Assembly (NCBI GenBank): GCA_030671645.1
Contig: DAOVHV010000019.1
Span: 1-11,578 of the forward strand
DNA: 11,578 nt
Origin: a bacterium
GTDB lineage: Bacteria; Bipolaricaulota; Bipolaricaulia; UBA7950; UBA9294
Reading direction: 5' to 3'
Below the pieces are notes generated by a model, which did not search any database, was not told the DNA's origin, and saw only the letters and a list, made by a program, of their open reading frames with translations. How positions within the stretch are numbered: the stretch's first letter is position 1; each line of letters begins with the position of its first letter. Below, piece after piece: positions 1 to 6,696 of this stretch. The position numbers and the translations under genes are program-made.

Positions 1-2
1 AG

Positions 3-2480
3 GACGTCCCTGAAGGGAAGCCATCGTATACAGGGCCGGTCAGCGCCGCGGTGCTCATGGCGTGGTATGCAGAACACGGCTATCCCGCGTTGCTGCCTGA
101 CTTGAACGAAGACGGCAGAATTGACGAGGAAGACACGATTCTGCTCGCCCGAGAGTTCGGCGAACAGATGGGGGCCATTACACTCGACGATCAGCTTGCC
201 GATCCGTTCATCGCATACCCCCTAGCACGCTACATCGCAGAGCGATATCCGAACGAGTTTCGAATGCTTATCTATGACGATTCCTTCCCCGAGGAGGTCG
301 AACGGGACCTTGGTCAGACGTTCAACCCTGATGAGATTCCCGGGATCGTTCTCGAGGTACTCGAAGATCCGTTCTATGAACTCTATGTTCATCATCTCGA
401 GGAACGGCGTCCGGGCATCGTAGGAATCGGACCAGATATTCCGGAGTGGAATCACTTCGCAGTCAGTCGCTCGTTTGTGCCGAACGGAGACCCCCAAGGA
501 TTCCCCGTCGACCTAGTCAGCACGAGCTTCGAGCTATTCGCTCCCGAGCCTGTCTGGGAGACTTGGATGCGATTTGAGTCCGAGCGTTGGGGATTCCTGA
601 TGCCGGAGTGGACACCATTTGAGATCCTCATCATTCTCCTGCCCGAGGATGAAGCAGCCAGCGTACCTGGGCAGCCAGGTGATGGCCCCGGCGGCGATCC
701 GGGAGATGATCCTGGCGGCGATCCGGGAGGTCCCGGAGACCGTCCAGGGGATGATCCTGGTGATGACCCAGGAGATGGCCCGGGTGGAGATCCGGGCGAC
801 GGCCCTGGTGGCGAACCTGGTGGCGATCCTTCCGGTGGTCGAGACGATGGCGGTGAACCAGGAGATCCGTCTGGGAGCTTCGCCGATGTGTCGATCAGCA
901 TGAAGATGGTGGTTCCTGATCAAGATCCGGCCGCCCCGGGAAGCCAAATTCAGTACAATCTGGACGTGTGGCAAGGCGGCCCAGCGACAGCCCAAAACGT
1001 CGTTGTCGAACTCATCTTGCCCTCCAGCGTCGCGATCAATGCAAGCAGCGGTTCAGCGGTCCAGATCGCCCACCGTCCGCCGAGCGACATCTTGCGATGG
1101 AATCTCGGTGACCTGGCAACGTTCCCGCCGGGCACCGGCATTTGGCTCCAAGTCGATGTCGATCAAGACGCTTGTGGCGCCATTCAGTACGACTTCGAAG
1201 TCACCAGCGACACGACAGATCCCGACCTATCGAACAACTCGGGCACGCTCACAACGCTAATCGATCCGTGCGGAGGCGAGCCAGGCACTCCACCTGGCGG
1301 ACGCGACAGCGGTACTCCGGGAGGAGAACCTTCGGGAGGCTACGACTCAACGACCCCAGGTGCTTGCTGCTTGCCGATTGGCTCTTGCGAGAGTCTGGCG
1401 GAAGCAGAGTGTCTGCGCCGTGACGGCCTGTTCTACGGACCAGGCACTGACTGTTCCGAGATTCGCTGCTTCCCCCTGGAAGAACCGCCTTGCGCAATCA
1501 TCCGTTCGCGAGTAACCAACGCATGTCAGCTGTATCGGGGACCCGACCAGCCGATGATCGTGAAAGCAGATTTCGAGCTGCAAAACCCAGGAGACAAAGA
1601 CGCGCTTAGCGTCGTAGTCAAACTTGTCGCCGGCGTGCCACTGCTTTCCAACCTGCAGACGACATACAACGACACCTATATCTTTACGATTCCCGTGATT
1701 CCCGCGGGCGGCAGCCATCAATTCTCACACACGTTTAGCATCGACCCGGTGCCTCCACAGCAACCAAGCGGTGATACCGTAGTCATGGTCTTCGCTGCGT
1801 CCCTCTCACCGCTTTGCAAGCTAAAGATCAACTCACTCATGGACCTCTTCCATCTCCTTTACTTCGGGCCGACTGAGAGGATTTGCCCGGATGATGGCGG
1901 AACACCGCCAGGCGGCGAAGGAGACGTGCCGGGTGCTTGCTGCTTGCCGGATGGCTCCTGTGAGAGCATCAGTGCGGCTGAATGCGATCGGCAGGGTGGT
2001 CAATTCTCCGGAGAGAGAACATCATGCAGCAGCGTCACGTGCGAAGGCTCAGGTGAGCCCGCCCCGGATCCTGAACCAGATCCACAACCAGATCCTGAAC
2101 CAGATCCTGAACCAGGACCAGGGGCACTTCCTAACCTTTGGGTCACAGGCATGACCGGCTGCTGGTCATGGTCAGGTGACGGACAAGAACATGTCATCGC
2201 AACGGTGACGGGTGTTGTTCACAACGGTGGTCAAGCCGACACTTCCAACGTCAAGGCTCGCATCACCGCCGGCGGGAAGAGCACGACTGTCTCTGTAGGG
2301 TCGATCTCTGCGGGAGGCCAGAAGACCGTCTCGGCAACCATCGACATCGGAGACTACGACTTGGTGTCGTGGCCGGTTTCCACGTCAATCAAGGCCGACC
2401 CGAACAACGCTATCACAGAAGCCGACGAGTCCAACAACACAACCAATTCCAGTTTCCCGCAGTCGAGCGACTGTAACTAG
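3..2480 (+). CDS. Large secreted-type modular protein (5'-truncated): EF-hand, DUF11-like, GACCLP modules, CARDB
   Basis: The reading frame is open to the left edge of the window, so the true start and any signal peptide lie outside; the GTG at 51 is probably internal. Visible modules in order: a dockerin-type calcium loop (DLNEDGRIDEED, bases 99-134); an unrecognised acidic domain to about 660; a Gly/Asp/Pro-rich linker (about 669-869); a DUF11-like beta-sandwich (about 879-1260); a first cysteine module beginning GACCLP (1359-1468); another Ig/CARDB-like domain (about 1485-1800); a second GACCLP module (1932-2042); an Asp-Pro-Glu-Pro linker; and a C-terminal CARDB domain ending in the typical ADESNNT strand (about 2124-2470). 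This is the architecture of an exported surface or extracellular protein whose cysteines would form disulfides. No catalytic domain is visible, so an adhesive or structural role is only inferred. A strong terminator follows 12 nt after the stop. Confidence 0.85.
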   Translation, partial: DVPEGKPSYTGPVSAAVLMAWYAEHGYPALLPDLNEDGRIDEEDTILLAREFGEQMGAITLDDQLADPFIAYPLARYIAERYPNEFRMLIYDDSFPEEVERDLGQTFNPDEIPGIVLEVLEDPFYELYVHHLEERRPGIVGIGPDIPEWNHFAVSRSFVPNGDPQGFPVDLVSTSFELFAPEPVWETWMRFESERWGFLMPEWTPFEILIILLPEDEAASVPGQPGDGPGGDPGDDPGGDPGGPGDRPGDDPGDDPGDGPGGDPGDGPGGEPGGDPSGGRDDGGEPGDPSGSFADVSISMKMVVPDQDPAAPGSQIQYNLDVWQGGPATAQNVVVELILPSSVAINASSGSAVQIAHRPPSDILRWNLGDLATFPPGTGIWLQVDVDQDACGAIQYDFEVTSDTTDPDLSNNSGTLTTLIDPCGGEPGTPPGGRDSGTPGGEPSGGYDSTTPGACCLPIGSCESLAEAECLRRDGLFYGPGTDCSEIRCFPLEEPPCAIIRSRVTNACQLYRGPDQPMIVKADFELQNPGDKDALSVVVKLVAGVPLLSNLQTTYNDTYIFTIPVIPAGGSHQFSHTFSIDPVPPQQPSGDTVVMVFAASLSPLCKLKINSLMDLFHLLYFGPTERICPDDGGTPPGGEGDVPGACCLPDGSCESISAAECDRQGGQFSGERTSCSSVTCEGSGEPAPDPEPDPQPDPEPDPEPGPGALPNLWVTGMTGCWSWSGDGQEHVIATVTGVVHNGGQADTSNVKARITAGGKSTTVSVGSISAGGQKTVSATIDIGDYDLVSWPVSTSIKADPNNAITEADESNNTTNSSFPQSSDCN
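99..134 (+). other. Dockerin-type EF-hand calcium loop
   Basis: The 12 codons read DLNEDGRIDEED, with Asp/Asn/Asp at positions 1, 3 and 5, Gly at 6, Ile at 8 and Asp at 12. This is the canonical dockerin/EF-hand calcium-binding loop. Only one loop is seen; a true dockerin type I domain has two, so a second copy would have to lie upstream of the window or the domain is a single-loop variant. The sequence before it (helical, ending GYPALLP) fits a helix-loop unit. Confidence 0.7.
669..869 (+). repeat. Degenerate Gly-Asp-Pro linker repeat
   Basis: About 65 codons are built almost only from Gly, Asp and Pro, with a few Glu, Arg and Ser, in irregular units such as GDDPGGDP and GDGPGGDP. At the DNA level the units are 9-18 nt variants of ggagatgatcctggcggcga. 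This is low-complexity interdomain linker, expected to be flexible and acidic, and a likely site of length variation by slippage. The apparent ORFs on other frames here are shadows of this repeat. Confidence 0.8.
1359..1468 (+). other. GACCLP cysteine module, copy 1
   Basis: This stretch begins GACCLPIGSCESL and ends in SEIRC, with six cysteines in about 37 residues: CC, SC, EC, DC and RC. Copy 2 at 1932-2042 has the same cysteine order and spacing pattern. It fits a small disulfide-stabilised module placed between beta-sandwich domains and reached through Gly/Pro linkers. I know such modules as recurrent in planctomycete surface proteins but know no established function for them. Confidence 0.6.
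1932..2042 (+). other. GACCLP cysteine module, copy 2
   Basis: This stretch begins GACCLPDGSCESI and ends in SSVTC. It matches copy 1 at 1359-1468 in all six cysteines and in the AAEC and SGERTSC-like segments. The first 24 nt are nearly identical between the copies (gtgcttgctgcttgccg is shared exactly), which suggests internal duplication or gene conversion rather than independent acquisition. Confidence 0.6.
2067..2114 (+). repeat. Four 12-bp tandem repeats encoding Asp-Pro-Glu-Pro
   Basis: Four consecutive units of gatcctgaacca, with one variant unit (gatccacaacca), encode DPEP-DPQP-DPEP-DPEP. The array is the rigid, acidic linker between the second cysteine module and the C-terminal CARDB domain. 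Three units are exact copies, so the array could change length by slippage in multiples of four residues without breaking the frame. Confidence 0.85.
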
Positions 2481-2492
2481 GCACATCCAATC

Positions 2493-2526
2493 ACAAGGCC
2501 CTCCTTCACGGAGGGCCTTGTTTCTT
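2493..2526 (+). terminator. Strong rho-independent terminator
   Basis: A perfect 11-bp stem, caaggccctcc (2494-2504) with ggagggccttg (2510-2520), closes a 5-nt loop (ttcac) and is followed by tttctt. It lies 12 nt after the stop codon of the surface protein gene, so it ends that transcript. An A-T pair at 2493/2521 can extend the stem. Confidence 0.92.
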
Positions 2527-2825
2527 GTCTGCAAACCCGGCTCAAACTCGAATGCCCCAGTCGAAGCTGCATTCCTTGCAATGCTGTTCAGAACCTCGAT
2601 TTGTAGCATCTGCCTGTTCAGTCCGTTGGTGGTCAGCGTAACTGCGACATCTTCGCTCGGCCAGGCGATGATAAGTCCGGTGGAACCCGGAGATTCAAGC
2701 AGGAAACCGAGATCGTTCGCTGCAACCGGGTGAAGATCGGTCCGCGATGTGCCGTGGAAATCATCGAGCACAGCAAGTCGACCGACATCCATGGCAAGAG
2801 AACTTGATCCTTTGTAGATCCCAGG
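2520..2825 (-). pseudogene. Possible minus-strand gene relic, unidentified
   Basis: Between the terminator and the next promoter, the minus strand carries one open frame (ATG at 2792, open back to a stop at 2826-2828) whose composition looks coding. It includes GSTGLIIAWPSEDVAVTL followed by TTNGLN and a helical EVLNSIARNA. This faintly resembles the C-terminal end of a serine beta-lactamase-like hydrolase (GxxG, a hydrophobic strand, then a TNG turn), but no catalytic motif is present. The frame runs on through the terminator hairpin into the first gene, so its 3' part cannot be a real product. It is too short for any complete hydrolase. The alternatives are chance, or a decayed fragment; I consider the assignment weak. 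Confidence 0.2.
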
Positions 2826-2832
2826 CTATGCT
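2804..2832 (+). promoter_or_regulatory. Sigma-70-like promoter for the leader ORF/RIO kinase
   Basis: TTGATC (2804-2809) and TATGCT (2827-2832) are separated by exactly 17 nt, each matching four of six consensus bases. Transcription would begin near 2839, giving a leader of about 48 nt before the 16-codon ORF at 2887. A small hairpin (gccgc 2844-2848 with gcggc 2855-2859) lies in that leader. The position just after a terminator and just before a strong ribosome binding site supports the call. Confidence 0.4.
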
Positions 2833-2873
2833 TCCATCCATCAGCCGCAATCACGCGGCACACGCGAAGGACA

Positions 2874-2880
2874 AAGGAGG
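2874..2880 (+). promoter_or_regulatory. Near-perfect Shine-Dalgarno of a 16-codon ORF
   Basis: The sequence aaggagg sits 6 nt before the ATG at 2887. It is as strong as the best ribosome binding site in the window, equal to the one before the RIO kinase. Its quality is the main reason to take the short ORF seriously. Confidence 0.7.
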
Positions 2881-2886
2881 CGCTAC

Positions 2887-2937
2887 ATGACTGTTGAAAG
2901 AAACGCCAAGTCTGCTGCCTCTGTGAGCCGCTCCTAG
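2887..2937 (+). CDS. 16-residue leader-type ORF upstream of the RIO kinase
   Basis: ATG at 2887 to TAG at 2935-2937 encodes MTVERNAKSAASVSRS. It is far below normal gene-finding cutoffs, but has a near-perfect ribosome binding site 6 nt upstream and a promoter-like sequence about 54 nt upstream. It ends 92 nt before the kinase start. It has no run of a single amino acid, so it is not a classical amino-acid attenuator; five serines and three alanines are the only bias. Codons 9-12 form one arm of a 9-bp inverted repeat whose other arm lies before the kinase, so ribosome position on this ORF could alter folding of the leader RNA. It could also be a start left over from a decayed gene. Function unknown. 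Confidence 0.4.
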   Translation: MTVERNAKSAASVSRS

Positions 2938-2985
2938 CCATTTCGAGCGTTCCTCTCAAACCAACTCCCTCGGAGTGAGGCAGCA
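2913..2985 (+). promoter_or_regulatory. Inverted repeat linking the leader ORF to the RIO kinase leader
   Basis: tgctgcctc (2913-2921) is perfectly complementary to gaggcagca (2977-2985). Between them a second hairpin, actcc-ctc-ggagt (2964-2976), directly abuts the right arm, and gag-ccg-ctc (2925-2933) sits near the left arm. The left arm lies inside the 16-codon ORF, so a ribosome translating it would melt the long stem. No U-run follows, so this is not an intrinsic terminator as drawn; a translational or RNA-stability role is inferred. Confidence 0.35.
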
Positions 2986-3017
2986 AGCAAATTCCAATCT
3001 GTTTGCCACTCGCTTTG

Positions 3018-3024
3018 AAGGAGG
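3018..3024 (+). promoter_or_regulatory. Ribosome binding site setting a TTG start for the RIO kinase
   Basis: aaggagg lies 5 nt before TTG at 3030-3032. The frame is also open from a TTG at 3003, but that codon has no ribosome binding site and would place aaggagg inside the coding sequence. This decides the start at 3030. Confidence 0.75.
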
Positions 3025-3029
3025 CACCC

Positions 3030-3815
3030 TTGCATCAACACCCAGCCGCGCACAGCGAACTGGAATCGAAAGAACCTTATACAGAAACGACAACCGGCGT
3101 TCCCGAACTCGATGGGTTCGTCAATCAGGGACTCATTAGTGGAATTCACGCCAAGTTGACGAGCGGGAAAGAAGCGACCGTATATTGCTGCCGCGCACAT
3201 CCATCAACGAATCGAAAGTTCTTGGCGGCCAAGGTTTACCGGCAACACGCGGCCCGTTCCATTCGCCGCGGTCTGTACTTCGAGGGGAGGGAGCGGATCA
3301 TCAAGGCACGCGAGTTACGCGCAATCACCAAGGGGTCCGAGTTCGGCCACCGAGTAATGGCCGGCATGTGGATGTGGGCCGAATATGACTGCTTGAAGCG
3401 GCTCTCGGAAATCGGAGCAGACGTTCCCAAGCCGTGGGCAATGTGCGATCGCGTCATTCTAATGGACTACATCGGAAACGGGGCCGGTCCGGCGCCACAT
3501 TTGAACGGTGTCGATCTGAATGAGGAAGCCGCCGGTCGCTATTACGAGCGGATTCTCGACAACGTCGAGATCATGCTTTCGGAGAACCTGGTTCACGCCG
3601 ATCTGTCGCCCTACAACATCCTGGTGTGGAAGGATCGGCCGTGGATTATCGATTTGCCGCAGGCAATCGACGTCCGGTTCAACCGGAACGCATTCGAGTT
3701 GTTGCAGCGCGACATCGACAATATCTGCGGATTCTTCGAGCAACATGGTGTCAAGAGCCATCCGACGAAAGTGGCCATCGATTTGTGGGACCGCTATCAA
3801 CGGGCATTGCTATGA
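3030..3815 (+). CDS. RIO-family atypical protein kinase
   Basis: The product, 261 residues from the TTG start, has the RIO kinase signature. SGKEATVY (residues 45-52) is the flexible nucleotide-binding loop; Lys68 in AAKVYR is the expected ATP-anchoring lysine; HADLSPYN (189-196) is the catalytic loop with Asp191 and Asn196; and IIDLPQ carries the metal-binding Asp208. RIO proteins phosphorylate serine or act as ATPases. Archaeal and eukaryotic members serve ribosome maturation, while the role of bacterial members is much less clear. The short, HTH-free N-terminus fits the RIO1/bacterial type rather than RIO2. The gene follows a promoter and a 16-codon leader ORF, and lies 96 nt before the radical SAM activase on the same strand, so co-transcription is possible. 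All key catalytic residues are present, so an active enzyme is likely. Its substrate cannot be told from sequence. Confidence 0.9.
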   Translation: MHQHPAAHSELESKEPYTETTTGVPELDGFVNQGLISGIHAKLTSGKEATVYCCRAHPSTNRKFLAAKVYRQHAARSIRRGLYFEGRERIIKARELRAITKGSEFGHRVMAGMWMWAEYDCLKRLSEIGADVPKPWAMCDRVILMDYIGNGAGPAPHLNGVDLNEEAAGRYYERILDNVEIMLSENLVHADLSPYNILVWKDRPWIIDLPQAIDVRFNRNAFELLQRDIDNICGFFEQHGVKSHPTKVAIDLWDRYQRALL

Positions 3816-3869
3816 GAGGGATGCAAAGTGCTACCTGATTGGCCATGCGTATTCCGGACCAGCTTGTCA

Positions 3870-3875
3870 TATAAT
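3870..3875 (+). promoter_or_regulatory. Isolated -10 box before yjjW
   Basis: A perfect TATAAT lies in the 96-nt gap between the kinase and the activase, about 37 nt before the activase start. No -35 box is found at 16-18 nt spacing (gcgtat occupies that place), so this may be a weak secondary promoter or chance. Confidence 0.25.
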
Positions 3876-3911
3876 GGCGCGGCTGGTTCGGCGCTGAAGG
3901 GGATGAGATCT

Positions 3912-4802
3912 GTGGGAACAAGGAGCCGGGACGAGGCTCTCCGAAACGAAAGCAACGAGCCAGCCATCGGCTTCGTCAACAAGGTTCTCTCCCAGAGTTT
4001 TGTAGACGGCCCCGGCAACCGCGCCGTCGTGTTTCTTCAGGGCTGCAATTTCAACTGCCTATACTGCCACAATCCCTACATGATCAACCTGTGCAATCAT
4101 TGCAGCCAGTGCGTTTCCCATTGCCCTGAAGGCGCTTTGATATTCAAAGACGGTCTTGTTGCTTGGAATCCGGAAGCATGCATCGAATGCGACGCCTGCA
4201 TCCAAGCTTGCCCTCATAACAGCTCTCCCCAAGTCCGTCGCACGAACCCTCACGATCTTTGGTTGGAAATCGAACCGTTCGCGCCGTTCTTGTCAGGAGT
4301 GACCGTTTCGGGCGGTGAGGCGATGCAGCAGGCACAATTCGTTCGCGATTTCTTCACCGAGGTGAAGGCACAGTCGAACCTCAATACGCTGATTCAAACC
4401 AACGGGGATGTGCCCCGAGAGGATCTGGAAGAGCTTCTGCCGGTCACGGATTGGTTCATGGTCGATCTCAAGGCATTCGATCCTGCGGCACATCGAGAAC
4501 TTACAGGAAGTGAAAACGAACGAGTGATGGATACCATTCGATTCCTGGCGCGGCATAAAAAACTATTCCAGGTACGCCAAGTCGTCGTTCCCGGATTCAA
4601 CGACTCGGAAGCGGAAGCAAAGCAAACGGCGGGGTTCCTAATGACCATCGATCCGGCAATCGATCTGCTCTTCTTGCGATTCCGCTCTCATGGTACACGC
4701 GGCATTGCCGAAGCTTGGGAGACACCAGGGAACGAAGTCATGGCAAGCATGGTGGCGGCAGCGGAAGAAGCGGGACTCGATCAAGTCCATCGTTCCATCT
4801 GA
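3912..4802 (+). CDS. yjjW: YjjW-family glycyl radical enzyme activase (radical SAM)
   Basis: The product, 296 residues, carries the radical SAM cluster motif CNFNCLYC (Cys45, Cys49, Cys52), two ferredoxin-type 4Fe-4S motifs (Cys61/64/67/71 and Cys90/93/96/100), and the SAM-binding VSGGEAM segment. It cleaves S-adenosylmethionine and abstracts hydrogen from the active glycine of a partner enzyme. The GTG start at 3912 is chosen because gaagggg at 3896-3902 lies 9 nt upstream and the N-terminus then fits family length (E. coli YjjW is about 287 residues). The frame is open further upstream to 3828, and an ATG at 3903 lies too close to the ribosome binding site. Its substrate must be the YjjI-type enzyme beginning 12 nt downstream. 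In E. coli the order is reversed, with yjjI first. The two extra clusters distinguish it from the pyruvate formate-lyase activase PflA, which lacks them. Confidence 0.9.
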   Translation: MGTRSRDEALRNESNEPAIGFVNKVLSQSFVDGPGNRAVVFLQGCNFNCLYCHNPYMINLCNHCSQCVSHCPEGALIFKDGLVAWNPEACIECDACIQACPHNSSPQVRRTNPHDLWLEIEPFAPFLSGVTVSGGEAMQQAQFVRDFFTEVKAQSNLNTLIQTNGDVPREDLEELLPVTDWFMVDLKAFDPAAHRELTGSENERVMDTIRFLARHKKLFQVRQVVVPGFNDSEAEAKQTAGFLMTIDPAIDLLFLRFRSHGTRGIAEAWETPGNEVMASMVAAAEEAGLDQVHRSI

Positions 4803-4814
4803 GGGAGAGAAGGT

Positions 4815-6401
4815 ATGGACAAGCACGACTCGACGATCTACTCGAAATTCAATCCGTACGAGGATCTGCAACAGGGGCTGACTTCAGAGAAGCTTGACGT
4901 TTACCGGAAGTCGGTGCTTGACACGCTGAAATCCCCCGGCATGATCCTGCGACAGAAGCGAGACACGCTCGCCCTGGGCGCAATGTGCGCGCTGCCTTAT
5001 CCCCAAGTGTCCGATCGCGCTCGCCGGCTCATCGAGGACGAGGTCATCTGCCTGATCAGCGAAGGGGCCGCTCCCTATCACCCCCGGTATGTCGCCCCCG
5101 ATTATCAGAAACTGCTATCGCTGGGATCGGAGTTTCTCGAGCTGGCTCCGGCAACCGATCTGTACGAGGCCACCGCCCATCTTCTCACCGCTTATTACTA
5201 CCTGCCTTCCGAGCCCGTTTTTCTGGGGCGAATCGATCACCTGCTCGAACCGTTCATCGACACGGTGGACGAAGATACGGCCGCTCATGTCCTTCGTTCG
5301 TTTTGGTTGATGGCCGACCGCCTCAATCCCAGCGCCTTCTCCCACGCCAACATCGGCCCTCAAGAAACGAAGGTGGGCCGTCTGCTGCTGACGATCGATC
5401 GGAAGCTGAAGACGCTCACAAACCTGACCCTTCGCTACCATCCTGACATCACATCGGATTCGTTTGCCCTCCAAGCCGTAGCCAACACCCTGGAAGTCAC
5501 CAAGCCCTACTTCCTCAATCATCAGGCCATGACCGAAGCATGGGGCGACAACTACGTCACCGCCAGCTGCTACAACACCATGCGCCTCGGCGGAGGCATC
5601 TATACGCTCGTCCGCTACAACTTCAAGGAAGCGCTCGCACAGAGCGACGGCACGATCAGCGACTACGTGGATCGTGTCATCCCGGAAACCGTCGAACGAC
5701 TCGTTGAGGTTGTCAACAGCCGTATCCGGTATCTCGTCGAGGAAACGGGTTGGTTCGAAACCAACTTCTGGGTTCAAGAAGGCTTCTTGGTTCGCGATCG
5801 TTTCACCGCCTATGCCGGTGTGTACGGCCTGGCTGAAGCCGTAAACGGTTTGATGGCAAATGCAGGAAGACCGGATGCCCGCTATGGTAGCGATCCGGTC
5901 GCCAATGAGTTGGCCGAGCGCATCGTGGTCCGATTCGGCGAAGAGCTGGCCAAGCATCCCGGCGCTTATTGCGAAGGCAAGAACGGCCAAATCACGTACC
6001 ACGCCCAGGTCGGCATCAGCAGCGATATCGATGTCACCCCGGGCACCAGGATTCCCACCGGGGAAGAACCCGATCTCTATGCGCACCTAGCCACCGAGGC
6101 CCTGCTGCATCGAGCCATCGACGGCGGCATCAGCACCATTCTCGAATTCGATCAAACCGCCAAGGAAAATCCGGAAGCTGTGCTGGACATCATCCGCGCC
6201 GCACACGAGATGGGTATTCGCACCCTATCTATCGGCAGCGCGAATTCCGAATTCATTCGTGTCTCCGGTTGGCTCATCCGCCGATCGGATCTCGATCGAG
6301 CCAAGGACGAGAAGGCGCTACGGCACAGTTCATCGTATCTCGCCGCTGGGTTCTTCGACACCAAACCCATCCATCTACACAGGATTGAGCGAAAAGTCTA
6401 A
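4815..6401 (+). CDS. yjjI: YjjI-family glycyl radical enzyme (DUF3029)
   Basis: The product has 528 residues, close to E. coli YjjI (about 516) and much shorter than pyruvate formate-lyase or diol dehydratase types (about 750-850). The C-terminal glycyl radical motif is RVSGW, with Gly485 as the radical site, 43 residues from the end; most glycyl radical enzymes have Tyr rather than Trp after this Gly. Cys252 in ASCYNTMRLGGG is the probable thiyl-radical cysteine. The reaction and substrate of this family are unknown to me. The start ATG at 4815 follows gggagagaagg and lies 12 nt after the activase stop, so the two genes form one operon. The radical is destroyed by oxygen, which implies anoxic function. 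Family assignment rests on length, motif, and the adjacent YjjW-type activase, and is firm; the biological role is open. Confidence 0.9.
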   Translation: MDKHDSTIYSKFNPYEDLQQGLTSEKLDVYRKSVLDTLKSPGMILRQKRDTLALGAMCALPYPQVSDRARRLIEDEVICLISEGAAPYHPRYVAPDYQKLLSLGSEFLELAPATDLYEATAHLLTAYYYLPSEPVFLGRIDHLLEPFIDTVDEDTAAHVLRSFWLMADRLNPSAFSHANIGPQETKVGRLLLTIDRKLKTLTNLTLRYHPDITSDSFALQAVANTLEVTKPYFLNHQAMTEAWGDNYVTASCYNTMRLGGGIYTLVRYNFKEALAQSDGTISDYVDRVIPETVERLVEVVNSRIRYLVEETGWFETNFWVQEGFLVRDRFTAYAGVYGLAEAVNGLMANAGRPDARYGSDPVANELAERIVVRFGEELAKHPGAYCEGKNGQITYHAQVGISSDIDVTPGTRIPTGEEPDLYAHLATEALLHRAIDGGISTILEFDQTAKENPEAVLDIIRAAHEMGIRTLSIGSANSEFIRVSGWLIRRSDLDRAKDEKALRHSSSYLAAGFFDTKPIHLHRIERKV

Positions 6402-6465
6402 CCATCACTCCGCGCACTTGAGCGAGGAATCTCACAAGAGCTGATTGTGGTTGATTCGGCGACAT

Positions 6466-6590
6466 GATCGTCTCGGCGGCATATTCACAAATCCAGAATT
6501 GGAAGCCGATCCAGTATCCAAGTTCGCCGATTCCGCGCCTTGGGTTAAGATTGAGCAAGGCAATCGTCCCGGCCAACGTACCGGGGCAGG
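6466..6590 (-). pseudogene. GNAT acetyltransferase fragment (RimJ/RimL-like), decayed
   Basis: Read on the minus strand, about 40 codons encode TLAGTIALLNLNPRRGIGEL, then GYWIGFQFWICEYAAETI. This closely follows the RimJ/RimL-type GNAT pattern (GxIxL, a short turn, ELGYWIG, then FWGRGYATEA). The acetyl-CoA loop is damaged: the usual Arg/Gln-x-x-Gly-x-Gly reads as WICEYA. No continuation with the usual C-terminal strand is found, and the frame runs into the 3' end of yjjI. Upstream, a different minus-strand frame around 6600-6690 may carry earlier parts, implying a frameshift, but this is uncertain. It is best read as the relic of a gene once oriented opposite to its neighbours. Confidence 0.5.
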
Positions 6591-6696
6591 ATCGTGGTGA
6601 AATCTGCCGTCCTCTGCTGCGGTGCACTTGATCCGGCGGCTCCACATCGCTACGGTGATGGGCGGCAGACAAGCGAGGAACGAGGTGAGGGGGATC

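Noticed and set aside
661..860. CRISPR-like spacing in the regular GC-rich repeats
   Set aside because: The repeats are irregular, in frame, and encode a Gly/Asp/Pro linker; there are no unique spacers.
452..995. Long open frames on the minus strand opposite the Gly/Asp/Pro linker
   Set aside because: They are Pro/Ser/Gly/Arg-rich shadows of the repeat on the + strand and have no ribosome binding site or domain.
5115..6086. 323-codon minus-strand open frame opposite yjjI
   Set aside because: It is fully antisense to a clear glycyl radical enzyme gene and shows no domain; high GC makes such shadows common.
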